DNA from: Chlamydiota bacterium
GTDB taxonomy: Bacteria > Chlamydiota > Chlamydiia > Chlamydiales > Rhabdochlamydiaceae
Direction: 5' to 3'
DNA length: 41,655 bases
Assembly: GCA_013288895.1 (NCBI GenBank)
Contig: JABDAY010000013.1
Location: 1-41,655, forward strand
Positions 34,849-41,655 of the stretch are shown here, one piece after another (position 1 is the first letter of the stretch; the number at the start of each line of letters is the position of its first letter). Both the position numbers and the translations under genes were made by a program. Under the pieces are notes generated by a model. It was not told where the DNA came from. It made no database searches and worked only from the letters and a program-made list of their open reading frames with translations.

Positions 34849-36270
34849 ATGGCTAGTTTAGGTGGTATTGGTACTGGAGTTGCAGGAGAAACGTCTCTTG
34901 TGGTTTTTAAACGATTTGAAGCTGATTACAACGAAGTTGAGAGGCTAGCCAGTCAAGGAAGGACAAGGGAATCTTGGGAGCTCTATTGCCAGATAAATTG
35001 TTGGGAGGAAGAAAATGTTAAGAGCAAGCGTGGTAATGTCCATCCTATTAACCCAAGACGTCTCCCTCCTGAATGTCTTATTTCAGCTGCAGTAAACGAT
35101 CAGGGGTTACCAGAGTATATGCGAAGCAGAGCATCATGTAAAGATTTAAAAATAGAACAGACGAGGGTGCCTCTGGGCCTCATACGCGATTGTGCTATTG
35201 CCTATCCGAATTTTGCCCATCAATGTCTAAATGATGATCATATTTGGCAAAGACTAAGCCTATCCCCAGAATATATTGCTGATATTGGTCAGGGCAATGA
35301 ACGTTTTGCCTTTAACGTTCTTACAACTTCTAAAGGGAAAGTTATTTCACAAGGGGGGATTACTTCACAAGGGGGAGTTGTTTCAGAAGATACCCTTCGC
35401 TATGATCTTTTTAGAGCCGCAGCTCCTCGCATTTTAAAGCACATTCGCGCAGGTTCATTAATGGCTGAGGCTATCGAGTATTTTACCGCTCACCTAATAG
35501 CTACCACTTCTATCATTCCACAGGAGGATTTTGAGCTCGTAAAGCAAATCGCTAGCGCTACCAAAGTAAATCTTCCTGAGTATATAGAGCTTATGAATTC
35601 CATAGTAAGAAAGCTTTCTGAGAACCTTGTTCTCAGAACAAGAGCAGGCTACGTAATGGAGGAGGGTAGTAGCGCTGTAAGCGATGAAAAATTGATCCAA
35701 ACGGTTCAAAATTTAAATTTAGGTCAAGATCCTCAAACTGGATTTAGGTATCTTACTGCTATTCCTCCAACTGCTGCAGCTTTCATGCAAGCAAAAATAC
35801 ATGTTGGTCATGCCTGGTTGAATGAGGGAAATCATCTAGAAGCTGGCAAATGCTTCCTAGAAGCTGCACAGCTTGGTAATAAGAGCGTTCCTATGGAGCA
35901 CAAGAGAGAACCTCTCATGCTAGCTGCCTCGGCTTTACTTATGAAAATGGGCGAAGGACTCTTTGTTGCTCGCGATAACAAGCTCCTAAATCATGCTCAC
36001 GCAGATTCTTCTGAAGAAAGAAAATCAAGCGACCCTAACCCAAGCCTTTTATGTCCCACTGATGCAATTAGTTTCGCAGACAATGAACAAGCTCTGGCCG
36101 GTGCCCTTCGCAACACCTACCCAGTTAATGAAGAGACGCCCATTAACCACGTCAATCGAGAGATCGCCATCTTATTGAGGAATGTCCCTGTTTCTCAAGC
36201 AGCATCTCAGCCCGCTTCTCAAGCCGCTCAGTCTTCTCCTGAAGAGAAAGATAACAACGGCCTTGACTAA
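34849..36270 (+). CDS. Hypothetical helical protein (possible effector)
   Basis: 473 aa preceded by a very strong AAGGAGG ribosome binding site. The N-terminus MASLGGIGTGVAGETSL is Gly/Ser-rich and lacks a Sec signal, as in many type III substrates. One segment (about 315-345: AKIHVGHAWLNEGNHLEAGKCFLEAAQLG) looks like a single TPR-type helical pair. A small internal duplication gives VISQGGITSQGGVVS. The C-terminus is Gln/Ser/Ala-rich (SQAASQPASQAAQSS). It diverges from the gene at 34660 over a 188-nt AT-rich gap. Family not recognised. Confidence 0.65.
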   Translation: MASLGGIGTGVAGETSLVVFKRFEADYNEVERLASQGRTRESWELYCQINCWEEENVKSKRGNVHPINPRRLPPECLISAAVNDQGLPEYMRSRASCKDLKIEQTRVPLGLIRDCAIAYPNFAHQCLNDDHIWQRLSLSPEYIADIGQGNERFAFNVLTTSKGKVISQGGITSQGGVVSEDTLRYDLFRAAAPRILKHIRAGSLMAEAIEYFTAHLIATTSIIPQEDFELVKQIASATKVNLPEYIELMNSIVRKLSENLVLRTRAGYVMEEGSSAVSDEKLIQTVQNLNLGQDPQTGFRYLTAIPPTAAAFMQAKIHVGHAWLNEGNHLEAGKCFLEAAQLGNKSVPMEHKREPLMLAASALLMKMGEGLFVARDNKLLNHAHADSSEERKSSDPNPSLLCPTDAISFADNEQALAGALRNTYPVNEETPINHVNREIAILLRNVPVSQAASQPASQAAQSSPEEKDNNGLD

Positions 36271-36423
36271 AGGATGCACGAGAGTTAAACCTAGAAACGG
36301 CAATTGGATGTCGTGTTTTTTGCGGGCAAAGTAGAATTTAAGTAGCTGGTCTTTAAATATTTAAGACTTTATATTAATCTTTATCTTTCCTGTAAAGATG
36401 AATTTGAGTATAATTGGATTTAT

Positions 36424-37755
36424 ATGAAAGACAATATGAAGCAGATCCTCCGTTCGATTTTAATTGAATTCCGAGAAAGGGATCTCCCAAAACCTATTTT
36501 GCGAGAGATTTCTCCCCCTGAGCATCATCCTGATGTGAGAAAAGTATGGGTGCTTATGGGAATGCGCCGTTCAGGGAAAACCTGGTCTGCTTATCAACAG
36601 ATTCAACTTCGGCAAAATCAGGGTTTTGCTAAAGAAACAAACTTATACATTAATTTCGAAGATGATCGGTTATCTGGTTTTGAGGTTAATAACTTCCAGT
36701 TAATTTTGGATGTTTACTTTGAGATGTATCCACAATATATCAATAGTAGTGATTTGTTTTTCTGCTTCGATGAAATCCATGTTGTTCCGGGTTGGGAAAA
36801 ATTTATCCGTAGGTTGATTGACTCAGAAAAGATGCAAATTTGTGTGACGGGGTCATCGGCTGAAATGCTCAGCAAAGAGCTTGGGACAACTCTTGGCGGG
36901 AGAGCCTGGCCTCAAGAGGTTTTCCCTTTTAGTTTTTCCGAATTTCTTAGGCTAAAAGGAGTCGAGAAGACGCCGGCGATGAGTTCTAAAATTCAAGCAC
37001 AAGTCAGACATTTAGCAAGTGAATATTTGCTTTATGGGGGATTTCCTGAAGCTGTAATAGAACCTAAGGAGCTTCATGCTGCGCTCATTCAGGGGTATAT
37101 GGATGCGGTTATTTTAAGAGATATCGTAAAGAGGTATGAGATAAGCAACGCAGACATTATACAAAAATACCTGGTGCGCATTCTACGACAACTTGCAGCT
37201 CCTTTGAGTGTTACAAAAGTTTATAATACTCTGAAATCAATGGGCCTTGCCATTGGAAAAAATAGTCTATTCGAATATCTCCGATATTTTGAAGATGCTT
37301 ATGCTGTCCTTTCAGTTCCATTTTTCAGTCTGTCTGAGAGTGTTCGGCAAGTGAATCCTAGAAAAGCCTATGCGATTGACCCAGGTGTGATTACTGCATA
37401 TTCCGTAAAAAATGATTTCGAGAAGGCTTCCCGCTTGGAAAATGCCGTCTTTTTACATCTGAGGAGAACTTTTAGCAATATTTGTTACTACAAGACTGAG
37501 CAGGACAAGAAAGAGGTGGATTTTGTTGTGACATCACCTACCGGGGATCTGATTCTTTTACAGGCGTGTGTAGAAATGCACGAAGAAGAAACGCGAGAAC
37601 GTGAGCTATCCGCTCTTATCGCCGCTTGCAATGAATTTACTTTAACTGAGGCTTTTATTATCACAGAGGACCACGAAGAAGAAATCACACTAGACAAGGT
37701 GGTTATTCATTGCATTCCCTTCTGGAAATGGGCGCAGGATATTCCCGGTCTATGA
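36424..37755 (+). CDS. AAA-14/DUF4143-type ATPase
   Basis: 443 aa. Walker A GMRRSGKT (46-53), strand YINFEDDRLSGF, Walker B FCFDEIH (113-119), sensor VTGSSAEMLS and GRAWPQEVFPFSFSEFLR, all typical of the AAA_14 domain. The C-terminal DUF4143 domain has YYKTEQDKKEVDFVVTSPTG, a PD-(D/E)XK-like core. This family is very common in Bacteroidetes, archaea and host-associated bacteria and is often horizontally acquired; its function is unclear, with defence or DNA-related roles suggested. An ATG at 36424 or the Met four codons on could start it. No partner gene is seen. Confidence 0.88.
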   Translation: MKDNMKQILRSILIEFRERDLPKPILREISPPEHHPDVRKVWVLMGMRRSGKTWSAYQQIQLRQNQGFAKETNLYINFEDDRLSGFEVNNFQLILDVYFEMYPQYINSSDLFFCFDEIHVVPGWEKFIRRLIDSEKMQICVTGSSAEMLSKELGTTLGGRAWPQEVFPFSFSEFLRLKGVEKTPAMSSKIQAQVRHLASEYLLYGGFPEAVIEPKELHAALIQGYMDAVILRDIVKRYEISNADIIQKYLVRILRQLAAPLSVTKVYNTLKSMGLAIGKNSLFEYLRYFEDAYAVLSVPFFSLSESVRQVNPRKAYAIDPGVITAYSVKNDFEKASRLENAVFLHLRRTFSNICYYKTEQDKKEVDFVVTSPTGDLILLQACVEMHEEETRERELSALIAACNEFTLTEAFIITEDHEEEITLDKVVIHCIPFWKWAQDIPGL

Positions 37756-37827
37756 CAAACACTCACTCCTTGTTTTTAGCAGCGGCATCTGTGGTGGCTG
37801 CGGCTATTGCGGCTGCTTGAGCATGGT

Positions 37828-38664
37828 TCAAAAAATGTTGAAATTAGGTAAATGCTTTTTAATGGAGATTTTGGTGAGGGGGTCGGTGAGGGTTTCTTCT
37901 TTTTTGGGAGGGGTGTGTTTGGAGAAGTTGAAGAGGTCGTAGAGCTCTAGGGGGATTTTGTAATTGCTTAGTTCATCTTTGGTGATGGTGTGGTGCTTGT
38001 GGTCTTGTTCCCATTTGGCTTTTTCATCTTCGAGTATTTTTTTGGCCAGGTCTTTGCCTAAAAGGGCGGCTAAGACGGGGGTGGCTGCATAGCAGAAGTT
38101 TGCGGGTTTTGACTTGGCGTCTATGAAAATGTAGTCTTGGAGGGGTGGATACCCTTCCTTGGTTTCAATATTGTAGTAGGTGGTCCCTTTGATGATTTTG
38201 GAAAAAGGGAGGGAGGAAAAGGAGAACTTGTCTTTTTTCTTTTTTGCCTCTTCAATAATGGTGTCTATCACTTGGTATTCGAGATCTTTTGTATAAAAGG
38301 CTTTATGGGAATAGAGGGATTTGATGAGGGCGGCAGCAGCTTCGTAGAGGTGTTCATTAGGAGCAACGAGGAGTTTTTGAATATTTAATTTTGCAGCTTC
38401 ATTGGGGTAAGAGATCTGTCTGCGGCTGATATAGACTGTATCTTTTTTTAGTGTTTTTGGTTTTTTTTCGTTGTTTTCTTTTTTTGTAGGGCTCGCCTTT
38501 ACAAATTGCTTTTTCTCTAAAAGATTACGTAGTTTTCGCTCAGTGAGCATGAAGCTTGAGTAATGTTTTTCTTCGAGAAGTGTACTTTTTTTTTCTTCCA
38601 TGAATAGGGAGGAGCAAAGGGTAAAGACAATGATGAAAGCAAGAATGAGGGGGAGGATATTCAT
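37828..38664 (-). CDS. CT566-like membrane-anchored protein (putative T2SS-associated)
   Basis: 278 aa. A single N-terminal membrane helix (NILPLILAFIIVFTLCSSLF), a Lys-rich linker, then a globular domain with NIQKLLVAPNEHLYEAAAALIKSLYS and FIDAKSKPANFCYAATPVLAALLG. It is the third of three overlapping genes, and its start overlaps the upstream stop by four bases. Position and architecture resemble CT566 at the end of the C. trachomatis gsp cluster, and a GspK-like or cluster-specific minor component is possible. The assignment is by context rather than motif. Confidence 0.6.
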   Translation of the reverse strand: MNILPLILAFIIVFTLCSSLFMEEKKSTLLEEKHYSSFMLTERKLRNLLEKKQFVKASPTKKENNEKKPKTLKKDTVYISRRQISYPNEAAKLNIQKLLVAPNEHLYEAAAALIKSLYSHKAFYTKDLEYQVIDTIIEEAKKKKDKFSFSSLPFSKIIKGTTYYNIETKEGYPPLQDYIFIDAKSKPANFCYAATPVLAALLGKDLAKKILEDEKAKWEQDHKHHTITKDELSNYKIPLELYDLFNFSKHTPPKKEETLTDPLTKISIKKHLPNFNIF

Positions 38665-39188
38665 GGTTTCCTTTGGTAAGTGATCGGTTTATCGCTGGGG
38701 AAAAAAAAGGAAAATACGAGAGGTTCTTTTGTGTTTTTTTCCTGCAGAGAAAGGGTGAGCATAAGAGGATGATTACCCTCTTCTTTATCCCAGGTATCGA
38801 CCCATTCTTCTGCATCAAAAAAGCGGAAAGCTGCAGAGGAAATATTGGGTAAAAGGGGGTCTTTTCTCCCGTAGATATCAAGAATGAGTTCTTTGTTGTT
38901 ATTCAAATACAGGACCGCATTCTCAAGTCCACCGTCTACGGTAAAAAAAAGGGCAGGGGAAGAGCTGTCTTCGTAGATGTTTGTATAGAAATTTTCTCCC
39001 CCAGAAAAGAGTTGGTTTAGGCGCAGTTGGAGAGTGGCCCTAGTTAAAACGGTTTTTTTAATTGCTTTGATTTTACTCTCTGTTTGAGAGTACTCATGAA
39101 AAAATTGGATCACGGTTGTTAAAAGAATCCCCGCTAAAAAAAGAGCCACGGATATTTCTAGCAGTGTAAGTGGTCTTCTTTTTCTCAT
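38661..39188 (-). CDS. Pseudopilin-like protein (CT567-like, GspJ/GspI type)
   Basis: 175 aa. The N-terminus RKRRPLTLLEISVALFLAGILL is a type IV pilin/pseudopilin helix: basic leader, then LTLLE with Glu at position 5 and a long hydrophobic run. The usual Gly at the -1 cleavage position is Pro. The C-terminal globular part has beta-rich segments (SPALFFTVDGGLENAVLYLNN, FRFFDAEEWVDTWD) like minor pseudopilins. It overlaps both neighbours by four bases and is likely assembled in a type II secretion pseudopilus. Confidence 0.72.
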   Translation of the reverse strand: MRKRRPLTLLEISVALFLAGILLTTVIQFFHEYSQTESKIKAIKKTVLTRATLQLRLNQLFSGGENFYTNIYEDSSSPALFFTVDGGLENAVLYLNNNKELILDIYGRKDPLLPNISSAAFRFFDAEEWVDTWDKEEGNHPLMLTLSLQEKNTKEPLVFSFFFPSDKPITYQRKP

Positions 39189-39634
39189 ACCGATTTTTCC
39201 TTGGGCGTTGAAATGGCAAAAACTTCATATAAGAACGATGGGGATTTTCCTTTGCGCGCCGCGGCGGCAGGAGCGATGACGATTTCTATTCCGACCCTTC
39301 GAAAGATCTTGGGGGCCTCCTCTTTTTCATTGATGGTCCAGATTTTGTATTTTTGTTTATACTTTCTCGAAAGAATTTTTATGGGTTCTTCTGTTTCTAT
39401 AAAAGGGGTGTCTTTTTTTGAACCGGAAAATTTTTTCCATTCTATCTCTTGCATGTAAAGTTTTGATTTTATTTCAGCGAAAGAATTTTCTGCAATTCGC
39501 TGGATTTCCATCTTTTCAAGGGAAAGGCTCTCTTTATTTAGAAGGAGTAAAGGTTCATTTATAAATAGGGGTGTGCACAGGATAAAAAGGGTTAGGGCAA
39601 TCAAAAGTTCTAATAGAATAAAAGGTCGCATCAT
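39185..39634 (-). CDS. Pseudopilin-like protein (CT568-like)
   Basis: 149 aa from the ATG at 39634; an upstream TTG at 39652 would add six residues, and an ATG follows at 39631. The start MMRPFILLELLIALTLFIL is a type IV pilin-like N-helix with Glu at position 5 (FILLE), again with Pro at -1 instead of Gly. The body contains Lys/Glu-rich strands (KYKIWTINEKEEAPKIFRRVGIEIVIAP). It is first in the three-gene overlapping operon and diverges from the PLD gene with 39 bp between. Confidence 0.7.
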   Translation of the reverse strand: MMRPFILLELLIALTLFILCTPLFINEPLLLLNKESLSLEKMEIQRIAENSFAEIKSKLYMQEIEWKKFSGSKKDTPFIETEEPIKILSRKYKQKYKIWTINEKEEAPKIFRRVGIEIVIAPAAAARKGKSPSFLYEVFAISTPKEKSV

Positions 39635-39673
39635 GGTACAATTTAATGACAAAAACTAATTTTTATTTTTATT

Positions 39674-41344
39674 ATGACTACAGACGTATTTAAAATCAAT
39701 GAATCTACTGAGATAGATAAAATCAAGGAGGTAGATAATACCCTCTCTCCTTCTCTCTATCCGGCGGTCAGTGCGTTAATATGCGCTGCTGCGGTCCAGC
39801 ATGTTTGTGAAGAATTAAAGATTGCAGATGCTGATAAGTACAAGAGCGAAGGATTTGGGGCTGTAGATCCCAAGGTCTACGCAGAAAGGCATGTCGATAT
39901 CAATCAGAGAATTATTAACTCTGCGACAGCAGCTTTGGCATTCTCAGCCGTTGCGCTCGAAATGGCCGCATTCGCTTTAGTTGGGATACCTCTAGTAGCG
40001 GCAGCCGCAACCGTGTTTAGTCTTTATGCTAATTCTCAAGAACATCCCGATACCAAATCCATGGGGCTAAGCACAGGGAAGCTGAATACTTATTTGGAGG
40101 ATCATTCAGTCATTCTAACGGAAAATGGCAAAGAGTCATTTAAGTGGAAAAAGGAACTAGTAGAGTCGGCAAAGCATTCGATTGAGCTTTCCGGAAGTTT
40201 TTGCGCAGGAGATGCTTTCCAAGAAATTCTTGACATAATGGAGAGGAAGCTAAAAACCAATAGTGAGCTGCAGATCCATCTCATGTCTACCCCAGATCTT
40301 CTTCTGACAGCTGATAAGCAAAGACTCAAAGATCTTCAGGCTCGATTTCCAGATAATTTTCATGTATTACTCACTGAACGCAGTCTTACCACAACCCCAG
40401 GCGTGTCTCTGCCGGAAAACCACGTAAAGGTTTTAATTATCGATGAGACATATTTTGTTATGGGGGGATCCAATCTTCAAGAATCGATGCTAAGTACTGG
40501 AGAGGGGAAGGACCCACCTCGTGAAAATCGGGGTATACTTGAACAAGCCTCGGGTACCAATTGGCGCGACATGGATATGGTCGGAAAGGGAACCGGAACG
40601 CAGGTACTTCGGAGAGAATTCTATAAACTATGGGCTAAATGGTCCTATATTGACAAAAAAGAAACTAGCCTTGTTAACCGGTACAAGCCCGTTGATAGAA
40701 GTGATGCTTATTGTGAAGCATTTGAAATAGATCCTCGAAAGGTCGATGATTGCGCGATCAAAATTATCCCCTCTTCTCCGACATTTGCAAAAAATGAGAT
40801 TCTTGACGAATACTGTCGTCTTTTAGATGAAGCTGCAGCGAAAAAACAGGATGTCACCATCTTAAATATGATCTTTTATCCAAGAGCCGATGTTTTGGAA
40901 AAAATAGAAAATGTGATTAAAAGTGGAGCAAAGGTAACCATTATTTCGGCAAACTTGTCTGAAGGTGGAGCCCTTGGTGCTCAAATGTTCTTTGGGGTCA
41001 ATCGTACCGGCTTTCTCGATGTTCTCACCGCTGCAAAACAATCGGGGCATCTTGATGGTCTTTCCATTCGTGAATACAGCATTGAGGATGGGATGTATCA
41101 TAAAAAAGCCTGGTGCATTGGAGATGATATCACGATATTGAGTTCTCTTAATCTAGGACCAAAGAGTGAATTATATGATGACGAGCTAACTGTGATTATC
41201 AGATCAAAAAAGATCAATGCGTACATGAAAGAAGTGATTGAAAAAGATAAAACCCTTTCAAGAGAGCTCACGCCTGATGAGATAACTTCCTTACAAAGCT
41301 CTCTCCGGGGCTTTTTCGGAATCTTCCCCACCGAACTCATATAA
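39674..41344 (+). CDS. Phospholipase-D-family protein
   Basis: 556 aa. The first HKD motif is intact: ENHVKVLIIDETYFVMGGSNLQ. The second, MYHKKAWCIGDDITILSSLNLG, has Gly where the motif Asp should be, with Asp at the next position. A hydrophobic region (about 82-122: SATAALAFSAVALEMAAF, ALVGIPLVAAAATVF) can form two membrane helices ahead of the catalytic part. C. trachomatis has several such PLD-like proteins, some at the inclusion. Substrate may be phospholipid or nucleic acid. No Shine-Dalgarno sequence is visible before the ATG. Confidence 0.87.
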   Translation: MTTDVFKINESTEIDKIKEVDNTLSPSLYPAVSALICAAAVQHVCEELKIADADKYKSEGFGAVDPKVYAERHVDINQRIINSATAALAFSAVALEMAAFALVGIPLVAAAATVFSLYANSQEHPDTKSMGLSTGKLNTYLEDHSVILTENGKESFKWKKELVESAKHSIELSGSFCAGDAFQEILDIMERKLKTNSELQIHLMSTPDLLLTADKQRLKDLQARFPDNFHVLLTERSLTTTPGVSLPENHVKVLIIDETYFVMGGSNLQESMLSTGEGKDPPRENRGILEQASGTNWRDMDMVGKGTGTQVLRREFYKLWAKWSYIDKKETSLVNRYKPVDRSDAYCEAFEIDPRKVDDCAIKIIPSSPTFAKNEILDEYCRLLDEAAAKKQDVTILNMIFYPRADVLEKIENVIKSGAKVTIISANLSEGGALGAQMFFGVNRTGFLDVLTAAKQSGHLDGLSIREYSIEDGMYHKKAWCIGDDITILSSLNLGPKSELYDDELTVIIRSKKINAYMKEVIEKDKTLSRELTPDEITSLQSSLRGFFGIFPTELI

Positions 41345-41655
41345 TTAATTAGTTTTTTTATTTTGTGTCGATAAATAGACATGTCGGGTTCCGTGCGCTT
41401 ACGCCACGTCCCCCGCGACCCCCCTTGAGCCTCACCTCGCTTCGCCAAATCGTGTGCTCGGAGGTCTAGCTGTGTGTCTACACAGCGTCGCCCCGCGCTG
41501 ACCGCGCTTCCTGCTATGTGAATTTGTCAACTCATAATAAGCTTTCTCCAATTTTTTGTCGCTCAACTTGTTTGATGCTGTTCGATTTTTTCGACCTTTA
41601 AAATTTTTTAAGGACCACCTGCTATCCGTGGTCATACCCGTAAGTACGCCACAAG
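41345..41655. other. Right-end stretch without a confident gene
   Basis: An AT-rich start is followed by an abruptly GC-rich block (about 41380-41515) containing CTGTGTG..TACACAG and CGCGC...GCGCG small inverted repeats, then AT-rich sequence again. A 67-codon minus-strand frame (41635-41432) is Arg/Lys-rich without recognisable motifs. It may be the edge of a repeat or mobile sequence continuing past the window. Confidence 0.4.

Noticed and set aside
37790-37820. Match of a GCGGCTATTGCGGCTGCT segment to the Ala-rich gene at about 32990
   Set aside because: This is low-complexity Ala-codon sequence of about 18-20 nt; not enough to call a repeat family.

Overview
The window looks like a chromosome segment of an environmental (amoeba- or animal-associated) member of the Chlamydiae. 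Supporting evidence: an enolase/RsbU neighbourhood, a mutL-pepP pair and CT566-CT568-like pseudopilin genes that recall the Chlamydia trachomatis gene order; an IncA-like protein with a bilobed hydrophobic domain and coiled coil; a cysteine-rich Lpg1974/MOMP-like outer membrane protein; and eukaryote-like proteins (F-box/LRR, PLD). Order and family cannot be fixed from the sequence alone.

Layout. 1-7.1 kb: a proline-catabolic PutA (its C-terminal tip lies off the left edge), diverging from a NamZ-type muramidase, then a long hairpin and groES-groEL. 7.1-9.7 kb: a minus-strand accessory cluster (Inc-like protein, unknown protein, GNAT). 9.8-11.6 kb: tRNA-Arg(ACG) with a metallo-beta-lactamase-fold hydrolase starting on the base after it, coupled to a 2-Cys peroxiredoxin. 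11.7-16.1 kb: two tandem secreted paralogues, a membrane sulfatase/phosphoglycerol-transferase-like protein, an overlapping lipase-like hydrolase and a small hypothetical. 16.2-20.4 kb: housekeeping block eno, rsgA, spoU (minus) and rsbU (plus). 20.4-22.1 kb: an inserted unit (Bro-N protein, HTH protein, 138-bp near-perfect palindrome) bounded by two copies of the rsbU 3' end plus a GTACG hairpin. 22.2-28.5 kb: F-box/LRR protein, CCA/poly(A) nucleotidyltransferase, mutL, pepP and a sensor histidine kinase. 28.5-32.9 kb: a surface-protein island (three tandem BclA-like secreted proteins, a MOMP-like protein and a true collagen-repeat protein), closed by a 107-bp copy of the histidine-kinase 3' end. 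32.9-37.8 kb: lineage-specific unknown proteins and a DUF4143 ATPase. 37.8-39.6 kb: three overlapping genes for pseudopilin-like T2SS components. 39.7-41.3 kb: a phospholipase-D-family protein.

The most interesting pattern is structural. Two accessory segments sit exactly behind core genes, and each has a displaced duplicate of that gene's 3' end at its far side. In the bro unit most differences between the copies are synonymous, which suggests the copy derives from a working allele. Several large palindromes occupy the 3' sides of genes: one family is built of GGGCAC hexamers and occurs twice, and two others are unrelated singletons. A separate small hairpin family lies both in the bro coding sequence and in its flanks. 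No integrase, transposase or CRISPR array is visible.

Everything here is read by eye from sequence. Family assignments rest on motif recognition, not on database searches.
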